Source: Geotalea sp. SG265 (GTDB lineage: Bacteria; Desulfobacterota; Desulfuromonadia; Geobacterales; Geobacteraceae). From it: 64,000 bases of DNA. Where the stretch lies: the NCBI RefSeq assembly GCF_022808985.1, contig NZ_JAKZFT010000017.1:1-64000 (forward strand), in the 5' to 3' direction. The translations under genes and the position numbers were made by a program. The notes beneath the pieces were generated by a model. The model worked only from the letters and a program-made list of their open reading frames with translations, ran no database searches and had not been told where the DNA came from. Of this stretch, positions 54,779 through 63,558 are shown in pieces; the first letter of the stretch is position 1, and each line of letters starts with the position of its first letter.

Positions 54779-56929
54779 CTAAGACTTGAGCCGGTCCACC
54801 TTGATGACTCCCTTGACCTTCATGACACTGTTGAAGACCCGGTTCAGGTGATCCAGGTCGGTCACGTCGACCTCGAAGGTATTGATGCCGCGCTTGTCCA
54901 CGGTGCTTTGAATGGAGGCACTGACGATGTTGGCTTCGCAGTTGGTGATGGCCGTAGTGATATTGGCGAGGATCCCTTTCTCGTCGTGACAGGCGATGCG
55001 CATCTTTACCGGCAACGCTGTCTTCTTGTTCTTGCTCCAGGCTACATCGATGCGTCTTTGCGGGTCGCTATCAAGGGCGAAGGGACAGTCGGCGGTATGC
55101 ACCGTCACGCCGCGCCCACGGGTGATGAAACCAATAATCTCGTCGCCCGGCAGGGGATTGCAACACTTGCCGAAACGGACCAGGACATCGTCCACGCCGC
55201 TGATCTGAATGGCGCTGGAGGATTTCCCCTTCAGCTTCTGCATGGCCTTGCCGACCCGCGATTCCTTGTGTTCCTGGGCCTCTTCGAACTTTTCAGTTGG
55301 GAACAGCTTGCCCAGGATCTGGTTGCACGACAGCTTGCCGTAACCGACCGCGGCCATAAGGTCGTCTTCGCTGACAAAGCCGAATTCGGTCACCGCCCGT
55401 TTCAGCTCGCCGCTTTTCTGCACCTTGGAAAAGTTCTGCGAATAGCGCCGGAATTCCTTTTCGCAGATCTCCCGGCCCAGGGTGATGCTGCGCAGGCGCT
55501 CTTCGGTCTTGATCCAGGCGCGTATCTTGTTCCTTGCCCGGGAGCTTTTGACGATCTTCAGCCAATCTTTGCTGGGGGTATGGTGGGGAGAAGTGATGAC
55601 CTCGACGATATCGCCATTCTTCAACTCGTATTTCAGCGGCACAAGTTTGCCGTTAACCTTGGCGCCGACACAGCGATGGCCCACATCAGTGTGAACGCTG
55701 TAGGCGAAATCGATGGGGGTCGACCCTTTGGGATAGCCCTTCACATCTCCCTTGGGAGTGAATACATAGACTTCCTCCGGGAAGAGCTCCACCTTCACCG
55801 TGTTCATGAACTCCCGGGAATCGTCCAGCTCCTGTTGCCATTCCAGCAGCTGGCGCAGCCAGGTGAAACGCTTTACCTCTTTCTCGTCGTAGCCCTTGCC
55901 TTCCTTGTATTTCCAATGGGCGGCAATGCCTGCCTCGGCGACCCGGTGCATCTCCACGGTCCTGATCTGCACCTCCATCCTCTCTCCATAGGGACCGATG
56001 ACCGTCGTGTGCAGGGACTGGTACATGTTGCCCTTCGGCATGGCGATGTAATCCTTGAAACGGCCGGGAATCGGTTTCCAGGTGGAGTGGATGATGCCGA
56101 GCACTTCATAGCACTCACGGATGTCTTCCACCATGACGCGGATAGCAATGAGATCGTAGATCTCGTCTATGTCCACGTTGCGGCTCTGCATCTTCCTGTA
56201 GATGGAATAGAGATGCTTGCTCCGGCCGGAGACCTCCCCTTTAATGCCGTGATCGACCAGCTTGGCCTTGATGATCTGCATCACCTCTGCCACGTAGGAC
56301 TCGCGCTCTTTCTTCTTCTTGGTTACCTTGGATGCCAGATCGTAGTATATCTGCGGGTCCAGATAACGGAAGGAAAGGTCCTCCAGCTCGCTCTTGACCC
56401 ACGATATGCCCAGCCGGTTGGCAATGGGGGCATAGATATCCAGGGTCTCCTTTGCGATACTGCGCTGCTTCGGTTCCGGCTGATACTGCAAGGTCCGCAT
56501 GTTGTGCAGCCGGTCAGCCAGCTTGACCAGGATCACCCGGATATCGTTGGCCATGGCAAGCAGCATCTTGCGGAAATTTTCCGCCTGGCTCTCCTCCTTG
56601 GTCTTGAAATGGATCTTGCCGATCTTCGTCACCCCATCCACCAGCCGGGCGACCTCGGGTCCGAACATCCCCTCCAGCTCTTCGAGGGTCGTCAGGGTAT
56701 CCTCGACCGTATCATGGAGCAGGCCGGTCACCACCGTCGGCACATCGAGCTTCAGCTCAGCAAGAAGTCCGGCGACCTCCATGGGATGCACAAGATATGG
56801 CTCACCCGATAGCCTGGTCTGCCCCTGGTGAACCTTGGCACAGAAGACATATGCCTTTCGCACCAGTTCCAGATCGCAGGAAGGATTATAGGAAGAAACC
56901 TTTTCCAGTATGTCGTTCAGCCTGATCAT
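54779..56929 (-). CDS. relA: Bifunctional (p)ppGpp synthetase/hydrolase, RelA/SpoT family
   Basis: A 716-residue stringent-response protein. The HD hydrolase domain (about 25-180) has the intact HDTVEDT motif. The synthetase domain has RVMVEDIRECYEVLG, RFKDYIAMPKGNMYQSLHTTV and EVQIRT. TGS (VYVFTPKGDVKGYPKGSTPIDF) and a C-terminal ACT domain follow. With a complete HD box it can probably both make and degrade (p)ppGpp. It lies downstream of yicC-gmk-rpoZ on the same strand, but the gaps hold repeat arrays, so separate promoters are possible. The ribosome site is weak. Confidence 0.95.
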   Translation of the reverse strand: MIRLNDILEKVSSYNPSCDLELVRKAYVFCAKVHQGQTRLSGEPYLVHPMEVAGLLAELKLDVPTVVTGLLHDTVEDTLTTLEELEGMFGPEVARLVDGVTKIGKIHFKTKEESQAENFRKMLLAMANDIRVILVKLADRLHNMRTLQYQPEPKQRSIAKETLDIYAPIANRLGISWVKSELEDLSFRYLDPQIYYDLASKVTKKKKERESYVAEVMQIIKAKLVDHGIKGEVSGRSKHLYSIYRKMQSRNVDIDEIYDLIAIRVMVEDIRECYEVLGIIHSTWKPIPGRFKDYIAMPKGNMYQSLHTTVIGPYGERMEVQIRTVEMHRVAEAGIAAHWKYKEGKGYDEKEVKRFTWLRQLLEWQQELDDSREFMNTVKVELFPEEVYVFTPKGDVKGYPKGSTPIDFAYSVHTDVGHRCVGAKVNGKLVPLKYELKNGDIVEVITSPHHTPSKDWLKIVKSSRARNKIRAWIKTEERLRSITLGREICEKEFRRYSQNFSKVQKSGELKRAVTEFGFVSEDDLMAAVGYGKLSCNQILGKLFPTEKFEEAQEHKESRVGKAMQKLKGKSSSAIQISGVDDVLVRFGKCCNPLPGDEIIGFITRGRGVTVHTADCPFALDSDPQRRIDVAWSKNKKTALPVKMRIACHDEKGILANITTAITNCEANIVSASIQSTVDKRGINTFEVDVTDLDHLNRVFNSVMKVKGVIKVDRLKS

Positions 56930-56986
56930 TAAAAGTCAGCAACCCCCAGTGAGGCGTAAGGTGTTAGGGGTAAAAGCTGTTTCTCT

Positions 56987-57014
56987 TCACTCCTCACTCT
57001 TAACTCCTCACCGT
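56987..57014. repeat. Heptamer array between rel and rpoZ
   Basis: Four units, TCACTCC, TCACTCT, TAACTCC and TCACCGT, at a 7-bp period. The GTTC half is missing here; only GTGTTAGGGGTAAAAGC-like remnants precede it. Confidence 0.65.
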
Positions 57015-57072
57015 CTTTTGGAGACAAAAAAAGGGCGGAAGCGCAATGTTCCCCCCTTTGGTAGCCTTCAAA

Positions 57073-57282
57073 TTAGCGGCTTTTGCGGCTGGCAATCTCG
57101 AAATTCACCTTACCCGCAGCAATCTCACGCAACGAAACCACCACGTTCTTGTTGGCAGCCCGGTTGTCGATGAGCGGCTTCGCTCCCTTGAAGAGCTGCT
57201 TCACCCGTTTCGACGCCAGCATGACCAGCAGAAAACGGTTATCGACCTTTTCCAAACAATCCTCAACGGTAACTCGTGCCAT
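57073..57282 (-). CDS. rpoZ: RNA polymerase omega subunit
   Basis: A 69-residue subunit that wraps the C-terminus of beta-prime and is needed for full ppGpp response. It starts [25 protein letters not shown], the diagnostic omega segment, and continues with [20 protein letters not shown] good ribosome site (aaaggagcatata) precedes the ATG. The order gmk-rpoZ-rel is conserved in many bacteria. A 114-bp heptamer array lies directly upstream. Confidence 0.95.
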   Translation of the reverse strand: MARVTVEDCLEKVDNRFLLVMLASKRVKQLFKGAKPLIDNRAANKNVVVSLREIAAGKVNFEIASRKSR

Positions 57283-57302
57283 TATATGCTCCTTTAACAG
57301 AT

Positions 57303-57416
57303 GTTCTATGTTCTATGTTTTGGGTTCGAAGTTCGAAGTTCGAGGTTCGGCGTTAAAACTTCACTCTTCACTCTTCACTCTTCACTCTTCACTCTTCACG
57401 CCTCACCAATCACCGC
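57303..57416. repeat. Heptamer composite array between gmk and rpoZ
   Basis: The clearest example. Seven-bp units run GTTCTAT, GTTCTAT, GTTTTGG, GTTCGAA, GTTCGAA, GTTCGAG, GTTCGGC, GTTAAAA (57303-57358). After a two-base slip come TCACTCT five times, TCACGCC, TCACCAA and TCACCGC (57361-57416), ending one base before the gmk stop codon. That is sixteen units in 114 bp. Confidence 0.92.
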
Positions 57417-57417
57417 T

Positions 57418-58026
57418 CTAAATGTCGAACAGCTCCGAAACACCCGCCAGTACGCGCGTTGTTTTACATTGTTCGGCAATCAGCACCGATTTCAGCTCCT
57501 CGACCGCCTTGGAAAAGACATCGTTGACGATGATATAGTCATACCAGCGTGATTCTCTTATTTCACCGGCAGCGGCTTCGATTCGCCGGTCAATGACCTC
57601 AGGCGCGTCCAAGCTGCGGCAATCGAGCCGACGACGCAGTTCCTGGTAACTGGGGGGCAATACAAACAGGTATACGGCGCCCTGGTACTTTTTCTTCAGC
57701 TGGTGAGCGCCCTGGCAATCTATATCCAATATGACATCGATGCCCTGTGCCCGGTAGTCCTCAAGGGTTTTCAGAGCAGTGCCGTAAAAATTGCCGTGGA
57801 CCTCGGCCCACTCGGCGAACTCATCGGCTGCCACCATCCCCTTGAATTCATCAAGTGATACAAAAAAATAATCCCGGCCATGTACCTCGCCGGGCCTTGC
57901 AGAACGCGTAGTGTAGCTGACAGAATGCCGCAAGTTCGGAAAAATGTCAATGACTTCCTTGCACAGCGTGGTCTTACCTGCTCCCGAAGGAGCCGAAATG
58001 ACAAACAAAATACCTTCGCGTTTCAT
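57418..58026 (-). CDS. gmk: Guanylate kinase
   Basis: A 202-residue kinase converting GMP to GDP. The P-loop is ISAPSGAGKTTLC. The GMP-binding block is SVSYTTRSARPGEVHGRDY, and the next conserved stretch is EFAEWAEVHGNFYGT. The lid and core match the family. The ATG at 58026 follows aaaggaaacgatc. It lies between yicC and rpoZ, with repeat arrays in both gaps. Product GDP feeds the pool used for (p)ppGpp synthesis by rel downstream. Confidence 0.96.
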   Translation of the reverse strand: MKREGILFVISAPSGAGKTTLCKEVIDIFPNLRHSVSYTTRSARPGEVHGRDYFFVSLDEFKGMVAADEFAEWAEVHGNFYGTALKTLEDYRAQGIDVILDIDCQGAHQLKKKYQGAVYLFVLPPSYQELRRRLDCRSLDAPEVIDRRIEAAAGEIRESRWYDYIIVNDVFSKAVEELKSVLIAEQCKTTRVLAGVSELFDI

Positions 58027-58045
58027 GATCGTTTCCTTTGGAAAC

Positions 58046-58112
58046 GAGTGAGGAGTGAAGAGTAAGGAGTGAGGAAAGTCAAGATATCCCTCACGCCTCT
58101 CCCCTCACTGTG
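58046..58112. repeat. Heptamer array upstream of gmk, partly inverted
   Basis: Here the plus strand reads GAGTGAG, GAGTGAA, GAGTAAG, GAGTGAG (58046-58073), the inverse complement of TCACTCN units. It is followed by direct TCACGCC, TCTCCCC and TCACTG up to the yicC stop (58113-58115), whose TCA lies in the same repeat register. The inverted halves could pair as a hairpin. Confidence 0.75.
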
Positions 58113-58991
58113 TCACTCGATGTTTTGCACCTGCTCACGGATCTTTTCCAGTTCAGCCTTGAGTTCGACCACGCAGGCGGCGATTTCCCCATCGTTGGCC
58201 TTGGAACCGATGGTATTCACCTCCCGATTGATCTCCTGCAGGAGGAAGTCCAGCTTGCGGCCGACCGGCTCATTGAAGGCAATGGTCTCGTCGAACTGCT
58301 GGAGATGACTGTTGAAGCGTACCAACTCTTCGGTGATGTCGCAACGGTCGGCCATGATGGCGATTTCCTGAGCCAGTCGATCCTCGGTCACTGAGGTATC
58401 CGCAGCCAGCTGTGCCACCCGCTCCTTGAGCCGCACCGCATAATCGGCGACCACCTGGGGCGCCCGCCCGGCAATACGTGCGATGAGTACAGAAAGTAGC
58501 GCACGCCGCTTCTGCAGGTCCTCCAGCAATGCCTCCCCTTCCCTGCTCCGCATGGCATCCAGTGCGCCGACGGCAGCTTCAACTGCCGCCATAAGCTCGG
58601 CAGGAGCAGACTCGGGAGCGGCAGCCGCCTCGGCAGCGCCGATTACATCCCGCTGGGCGGCAACAAGAGATAATGATACCTCCTCATCAAGCCCCAGTGC
58701 GCCTTTTATGCTGGAAAAAGCCTGAAAATAGGCTTTTGCAAGCTCAAGGTTTGGAACGGGCAGCGCACCACCGGCCGCAGCCTCTTCCCGCTGAATGAAA
58801 ACCTCGATCTTCCCCCGCTTCAGGGCCTGGCCGACCGACTTTTTAACATCATTTTCGAAGGGCATATAGAGCCGCGGCAGTTTGACGAATATCTCACCGT
58901 AGCGGTGATTTACCGACCGTATTTCCACGGTCAGCTTGCCCGTTGCTGAGTCGGTCTCGGCCTTGCCGTATCCGGTCATGCTTTTGATCAT
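58113..58991 (-). CDS. yicC: YicC family endoribonuclease-like protein
   Basis: A 292-residue member of the YicC/YloC family. It starts with the highly conserved MIKSMTGYGKAE, followed by VEIRSVNHRYGEIFVKLPRL. The C-terminal DUF1732 part ends FLLQEINREVNTIGSKANDGEI and a helix. E. coli YicC has endoribonuclease activity on small RNAs. It is usually beside gmk, as here. The ribosome site is acggagatata. Confidence 0.93.
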   Translation of the reverse strand: MIKSMTGYGKAETDSATGKLTVEIRSVNHRYGEIFVKLPRLYMPFENDVKKSVGQALKRGKIEVFIQREEAAAGGALPVPNLELAKAYFQAFSSIKGALGLDEEVSLSLVAAQRDVIGAAEAAAAPESAPAELMAAVEAAVGALDAMRSREGEALLEDLQKRRALLSVLIARIAGRAPQVVADYAVRLKERVAQLAADTSVTEDRLAQEIAIMADRCDITEELVRFNSHLQQFDETIAFNEPVGRKLDFLLQEINREVNTIGSKANDGEIAACVVELKAELEKIREQVQNIE

Positions 58992-59010
58992 TATATCTCC
59001 GTGTGAAACT

Positions 59011-59121
59011 GTTCTATGTTCTATGTTCTATGTTCCAAGTTCGAAGTTAAAAACTATAACGGCTAACGGGTTTAAGGAGTTAGTATTCACCAATCACCAG
59101 CCACCAATCACCATTCACTAT
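59011..59121. repeat. Heptamer composite array between the toxin and yicC genes
   Basis: GTTCTAT three times, GTTCCAA, GTTCGAA, GTTAAAA (59011-59052), then a divergent GGCTAAC-like link, then TCACCAA, TCACCAG, CCACCAA, TCACCAT, TCACTAT (59087-59121). The array ends in the toxin stop codon. Confidence 0.88.
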
Positions 59122-59396
59122 CAATAAACCTCATCATGACTACCGACGTTGACAAGAATTATCTTCCCCTCTTCCATTATGAACTCAATGGTTATACGAT
59201 AGCTGATATTGATTGATACCGAATGCAGTTCCTGCAATGGCCCGTCAAGGCAATGCAGGCGCAGTGATGGGTGGAATGGGTTGAGCTCCAGCAGCTTCAG
59301 GGTCTTTTCATACTGGGATAGGATTTCAGGGTGCCTTTTGATGAATTTCGAGGCTCGCTTGATATAACTGTGGGTATAGATGATGCGGAAGCTCAT
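59121..59396 (-). CDS. RelE/YafQ-type toxin
   Basis: A 91-residue type II toxin of the RelE/ParE superfamily. The sequence reads RIIYTHSYIKRASKFIKRHPEIL, then LRLHCLDGPLQELHSVSI and SYRITIEFIMEEGKIILVNVGSHDEVY, the standard end of YafQ/RelE-like mRNA interferases. Its catalytic pattern (Arg/Tyr/His at the end) looks intact. It overlaps its antitoxin by 4 bases (ATGA). The stop codon sits at the edge of a heptamer array. It lies between the yicC operon and the polysaccharide locus. Confidence 0.85.
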   Translation of the reverse strand: MSFRIIYTHSYIKRASKFIKRHPEILSQYEKTLKLLELNPFHPSLRLHCLDGPLQELHSVSINISYRITIEFIMEEGKIILVNVGSHDEVY

Positions 59397-59650
59397 TGCA
59401 CCTTCCGGATCCGCGCCACATGATCATCCACACTCTCCTCGACAAATTCCCCTGCAGCCACTTGCTGACGGGCTTCATATAGAGCAGCTTCCAGTTCGCA
59501 AACCCGCAGCCGGTTGTATTCCTCCATCTCCATGACCACATAACGATCCTGCCCACGCACTGAAATGATTGCCTCAGCACTGTTTTCAAGTGCCTTTTCG
59601 ATGGAAGATACCCCTTTTGTTTTCAATTCGTTTGCCGCGATGTTTTTCAT
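59393..59650 (-). CDS. Phd/YefM-type antitoxin
   Basis: An 85-residue antitoxin. The N-terminal DNA-binding Phd/YefM fold (IAANELKTKGVSSIEKALEN, AIISVRGQDRYVVMEMEEYN) is followed by a toxin-binding helical tail (ALYEARQQVAAGEFVEESVDDHVARI). The start at 59650 follows gaggtgcgggt; a longer frame from 59671 lacks a ribosome site. AGTATTG occurs twice in the upstream 50 bp and may be operator sequence. Such proteins repress their own operon together with the toxin. Confidence 0.87.
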   Translation of the reverse strand: MKNIAANELKTKGVSSIEKALENSAEAIISVRGQDRYVVMEMEEYNRLRVCELEAALYEARQQVAAGEFVEESVDDHVARIRKVQ

Positions 59651-59791
59651 ACCCGCACCTCGTAAGATCAATACTACCTATCGCACGACAAACAATACTA
59701 TTGATAATACGGTCTGTCAACCAGCCGGTGATAGGTAACAACTGACGGGTAACAGGTACCCTTTCACCGTCCTCGGTTCGACGTTACCCCG

Positions 59792-59855
59792 TCACCAGTC
59801 ACGCCTCACTGTTCTCAGCCTCACTCCTCACTCCTCACTCCTCACCCTTCACGGC
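59792..59855. repeat. Heptamer array between antitoxin and wzi-like gene
   Basis: TCACCAG, TCACGCC, TCACTGT, TCTCAGC (59792-59819), a one-base slip, then TCACTCC three times, TCACCCT and TCACGGC (59821-59855). GGTAACA-type units occur near 59733 and 59749. The array ends three bases before the Wzi stop codon. Confidence 0.88.
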
Positions 59856-59857
59856 CG

Positions 59858-61513
59858 TCAATACCGATAAGTAATCTCCGCAACAGCCAGCTGATTAGTC
59901 CTCTTCGCCCCTGGGATAAGGTCAAAATTGCCGATCCGCTCATATCCATAGGTCAGTTGGGCATCCATATCGCCGTAGATGGGCAATCGCCAGCGGATTC
60001 TTCCTACGTGCTTCCGTTCAACCGCCTGCAGAGTCCCATTGGCGTCAAAGTTACCGGAGCTGTCTACCTTCACCCGCCCCAGGTTGCCCCGTTGGGTGAA
60101 GATGTATTCCAGCGCCAGATTGTGGCGTACGGAAAACCAGTGGCTGTAACGGGCAAAGTAGTCCTGAACAGCGCCCCCCTGGGAATGGCCGATGGGCATG
60201 CCTTTGTAAATGTAGCCCTCCGGGAAGGTGCCGTTAGTGTAAAGAATCTGGTTGCCCTGGAAGAACTCGAAACGGAAGTCGTTTCTGCCATCATCGGTCA
60301 AGCGGGGAATGTAGAAGCCTGCCACATAGCTCTCAACGATGGGCCAGAAAGAGGCGGTATCCTCACCGGAAAATTCTCCAAAGAGCTCCATATTGCGCAG
60401 CCACGACATGCGGTACCTAAGCTCGAAACCCGCCAGTCCGTTGGAGTTGTCGGCGCTGGTGCCGCCGATCAGCCCCCGTAGCGTGTCGCCGGTGCCGTTT
60501 TTAACGCCGGGTCCCCCCACCTGCCGGCCCAGGTTGAAACCGATCTCAAAGTTAACAGTCGGTTTGGAAATCAGCTTCAATGCGTAAAACCACGGTTGGC
60601 GCTCCACACCACCAGTAAAGGTCTTGTCGAAGCGCGATCCTATCAGGGCATACTTGAGATCGCCCAGCCATGCAAGCCACCCGATCCGCACCGGCTCAGG
60701 GCTCGACAATTTTACCAGGGTGAAATTCTCGGCATTATTGGTCAGGGTGATAGTGCCGCGATGACCCTGACCTAGCCAGTTTTCGTCCTTGCCCAGTTCG
60801 AGCTCAAGCCCGCCGCCACCAAGCTTAATATAGCCGCGATTCATCCTGATCCGGCTATCATCCCCGATCAGGATCGACGGTTCAATGAGACCAGTCACCT
60901 TGTCACTCAGATAAGCCTCGGCGGCCCAGCGCAACTCGCCATTGCTGCCGTCGTGGTAGATAACACCGTTGTTATTCTCCAGAAGCGGCGTTCCCTCGGT
61001 TCCATGCTGCTGCACTGGCGACGGGTACGGATTCGCAGGGCGAAGCCCTGACCCGAGGCCGAAGACACCGTCATCGCCGGGGTCGTGGACAGGGCGTTCA
61101 TAGCTGCGCGGCAGGCCATCCAGGTAAACATAGCGAAAGCGCAGGGAGGAAACCAGATTGTAATCGAGAAGGGGCGGTTTTTCGCCCGGATTTTTACGTA
61201 GGGATACCTCACGTGGAATAAGATCGTGCGTCCGTTCGATCAGTTCCCTGGCAAAGGGCTGTTTATCGGCATCGGCACTGGCAAGGTTTTCTTCCGCTTC
61301 CAGTAAAAGCCTTGCCGCCTCCGCCTTGGAAAAGGGGCGGATGCCTTTGACATCGCCTTTAATCAGACCAAAGCCGGCCAGCTTTTCCAGATAGGAATAA
61401 ACGGGACTGTCGAGGGGAATATTTGAGGATGAAAGAGCCCAGCAGGTGGTAGAAGGCAATAGCAAAAAGAAAAGAACAGCAATTGTAATAAGTTTCTTGC
61501 AAGTTTTTATCAT
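59858..61513 (-). CDS. Capsule-assembly Wzi family outer-membrane protein
   Basis: A 551-residue exported protein. The signal peptide (LITIAVLFFLLLPSTTCWA) is followed by an S-layer-like helical segment (VYSYLEKLAGFGLIKGDVKGI, AEAARLLLEAEENL). The rest is a beta-barrel with Wzi-like blocks: YIKLGGGGLELELGKDENWLGQGHRG, LTNNAENFTLVKL, and an aromatic C-terminus (AVAEITYRY). Wzi anchors capsule polymer at the surface. The start at 61513 gives the standard signal; an upstream GTG at 61546 has no ribosome site. It follows the polysaccharide dehydratase, which supports a role in a surface polysaccharide system. Confidence 0.83.
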   Translation of the reverse strand: MIKTCKKLITIAVLFFLLLPSTTCWALSSSNIPLDSPVYSYLEKLAGFGLIKGDVKGIRPFSKAEAARLLLEAEENLASADADKQPFARELIERTHDLIPREVSLRKNPGEKPPLLDYNLVSSLRFRYVYLDGLPRSYERPVHDPGDDGVFGLGSGLRPANPYPSPVQQHGTEGTPLLENNNGVIYHDGSNGELRWAAEAYLSDKVTGLIEPSILIGDDSRIRMNRGYIKLGGGGLELELGKDENWLGQGHRGTITLTNNAENFTLVKLSSPEPVRIGWLAWLGDLKYALIGSRFDKTFTGGVERQPWFYALKLISKPTVNFEIGFNLGRQVGGPGVKNGTGDTLRGLIGGTSADNSNGLAGFELRYRMSWLRNMELFGEFSGEDTASFWPIVESYVAGFYIPRLTDDGRNDFRFEFFQGNQILYTNGTFPEGYIYKGMPIGHSQGGAVQDYFARYSHWFSVRHNLALEYIFTQRGNLGRVKVDSSGNFDANGTLQAVERKHVGRIRWRLPIYGDMDAQLTYGYERIGNFDLIPGAKRTNQLAVAEITYRY

Positions 61514-61548
61514 CAAAAAGACCAGAAAATCTCTATACTGCAGCACTA

Positions 61549-63462
61549 TCAGTTTTCATTTATTGCAGCTTGGGGAATTACGAATAAATCGGGTCGCAGT
61601 TTCTGAAAAACGACAGGAGCAGGTCCATCAAACACATAGCGGGGTGTAAATTCCGGCACTAATTGCTTCAGTGAAAACATAAGGGTAGGTAAATTGGCAT
61701 GTTCAGCAGCTTTGAACAAGACTTCAAGCTCCTGAGAAATCCTATTGATATCAGATTGAACAGCAGAAAGAACACGAATCTTTTTATGCTGTGTCGGCTT
61801 GACCCCCTCCCCTTCTATCAAAAGCTCTTCAAAGAGCTTTTCCCCGGGGCGTAGGCCCGTAAAGACAATATCGATATCCTGATAGGGAACCAAACCAGAG
61901 AGCTTGATCAATTCTTCAGCCAGATCAAGAATACGCACCGGCTCTCCCATGTCCAGCACAAAGATATCACCGCCATTGCCGATACAGCCAGCCTGCAGAA
62001 CCAGCTGGCTCGCCTCGGGGATGGTCATGAAATATCTGATGACCTCCCGGTCGGTAACGGTAACCGGTCCACCTTTTTTAATCTGCTCTTTGAACAGCGG
62101 GATTACGCTGCCATTGCTGCCGAGGACGTTGCCGAAACGTACCGTGGTAAATTTCGTCTTGCTCTTGGCAGCCAAGGCCTGCACATATATCTCGGCTGCC
62201 CTTTTGCTTGCCCCCATGATATTTGTGGGATTGACAGCCTTATCGGTGGAAATCATGACGAAGTTCTTGACGCTGTGTTTGCGTGCCGCATCCGCTAGTA
62301 CTTTAGTCCCGCGAATGTTGTTATTCACTGCTTCGACGGGGTTGTATTCCATCATCGGCACGTGCTTGTATGCTGCCGCATGGAATACTACCTCCGGCTC
62401 GAATTCGTCAAAGATGCTTTCCACCCGTTCCGCATTCTTCACATCGCCGATTACCGGCACCACTCTGAGCTCGGGAAATGTCTCCGTCAGCTCCTTTTCG
62501 ATGTAATAGAGAGGTGTTTCTGCGTTATCAAACAATAGTATTTTTGACGGCTTGAATTTCGCCACCTGCCGGCAGATTTCACTGCCTATACTGCCCGCAG
62601 CGCCGGTAACGATGACCCTCTTGTCAGTCAGATAACCGCGGATAGCTGCCTGATCGAGTACCACGGGTTCACGACCCAGCAGATCCTCAATCTCAACATC
62701 TTTAATTTGATTCACTGAAATATTGCCGTCCACTATGTCCGTAATACTGGGCAAGGTCTTGAACTTTACAGAGGCTTTCTCACAGCAGCCGATTACGCTT
62801 CGCATGGTGTCTCGACTGGCTGAAGGAATGGCAAAAATCACCTCCTCGATCTGGTATTTTCTCACCAATGCCTTCAACCTCTCTATTTTGCCCAAAACTG
62901 GAAGCCCGTTCAGCTTCAATCCCTGCTTCTCAGAATCATCATCAATGAAGCCGACAACCTTGTAAGGAGAATCCTGTTGTTTCCAGATCTCTTTCAAGAG
63001 AAGGCAGCCTGCCTCTCCTGCGCCTATTATCAATGTCCTATGCCCGTTCTTGGTTTTTGGTAGTATGTGTATCTCTCGGTAAATCCTCCAAACAAGGCGG
63101 CTGCCAGCCACCAACGAGAAGAGCATGAACCAGTCTAGAGCATAGATCGACCTAGGCAAGCCAGAGGCGTTCTTGATGAGCATGAGGGCAAACGCTGAAA
63201 TGACAGTGGAAAAAGTGACGACTTTGAAGATTTGGATGGCGTCCTGCAGGGAAGCATACCGCCAGATATTCCGATACATGCCGGAAGCCACGAATACCAG
63301 TGGCTTGACGATCATGATGACGCAAAGGCCGCTCACAACTAGGTCTCGCTCAGAGGCAGGAATTTGGAAATCGAAGCGCAAAAGAAACGACAGGACAAAG
63401 GCAGACAGTATCAAGCAGACGTCCAAAAGAAAGACCAAGATCCTTCTAGCAGAAAACATCAT
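61549..63462 (-). CDS. Nucleoside-diphosphate-sugar 4,6-dehydratase, WbpM/FlaA1 type
   Basis: A 637-residue membrane protein. Residues 1-125 hold four transmembrane segments (VFLLDVCLILSAFVLSF and others). A Rossmann domain (LIIGAGEAGCLLLKE) is followed by the SDR catalytic domain with NAD motif GAAGSIGSEICRQ near 290, and SxxK-type catalytic segment (STDKAVNPTNIMGASKRAAE near 400). These enzymes make UDP-4-keto-6-deoxy sugars for O-antigen, capsule or glycoprotein glycans. Length matches WbpM. The ribosome site is caggaggcgatg. It lies between the Wzi-like gene and a sugar transferase. Confidence 0.93.
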   Translation of the reverse strand: MMFSARRILVFLLDVCLILSAFVLSFLLRFDFQIPASERDLVVSGLCVIMIVKPLVFVASGMYRNIWRYASLQDAIQIFKVVTFSTVISAFALMLIKNASGLPRSIYALDWFMLFSLVAGSRLVWRIYREIHILPKTKNGHRTLIIGAGEAGCLLLKEIWKQQDSPYKVVGFIDDDSEKQGLKLNGLPVLGKIERLKALVRKYQIEEVIFAIPSASRDTMRSVIGCCEKASVKFKTLPSITDIVDGNISVNQIKDVEIEDLLGREPVVLDQAAIRGYLTDKRVIVTGAAGSIGSEICRQVAKFKPSKILLFDNAETPLYYIEKELTETFPELRVVPVIGDVKNAERVESIFDEFEPEVVFHAAAYKHVPMMEYNPVEAVNNNIRGTKVLADAARKHSVKNFVMISTDKAVNPTNIMGASKRAAEIYVQALAAKSKTKFTTVRFGNVLGSNGSVIPLFKEQIKKGGPVTVTDREVIRYFMTIPEASQLVLQAGCIGNGGDIFVLDMGEPVRILDLAEELIKLSGLVPYQDIDIVFTGLRPGEKLFEELLIEGEGVKPTQHKKIRVLSAVQSDINRISQELEVLFKAAEHANLPTLMFSLKQLVPEFTPRYVFDGPAPVVFQKLRPDLFVIPQAAINEN

Positions 63463-63558
63463 CGCCTCCTGGGATTAAATAAAATTGCAGCAACTAAGAT
63501 CTTGTGAGGGTTTATATCATATCATTAATGGAGCGGAATGCAAGAAACACCCTGACCA

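Noticed and set aside
54848-56812. 654-codon plus-strand frame opposite rel
   Set aside because: High G+C third-position effect on the antisense strand; rel is certain.
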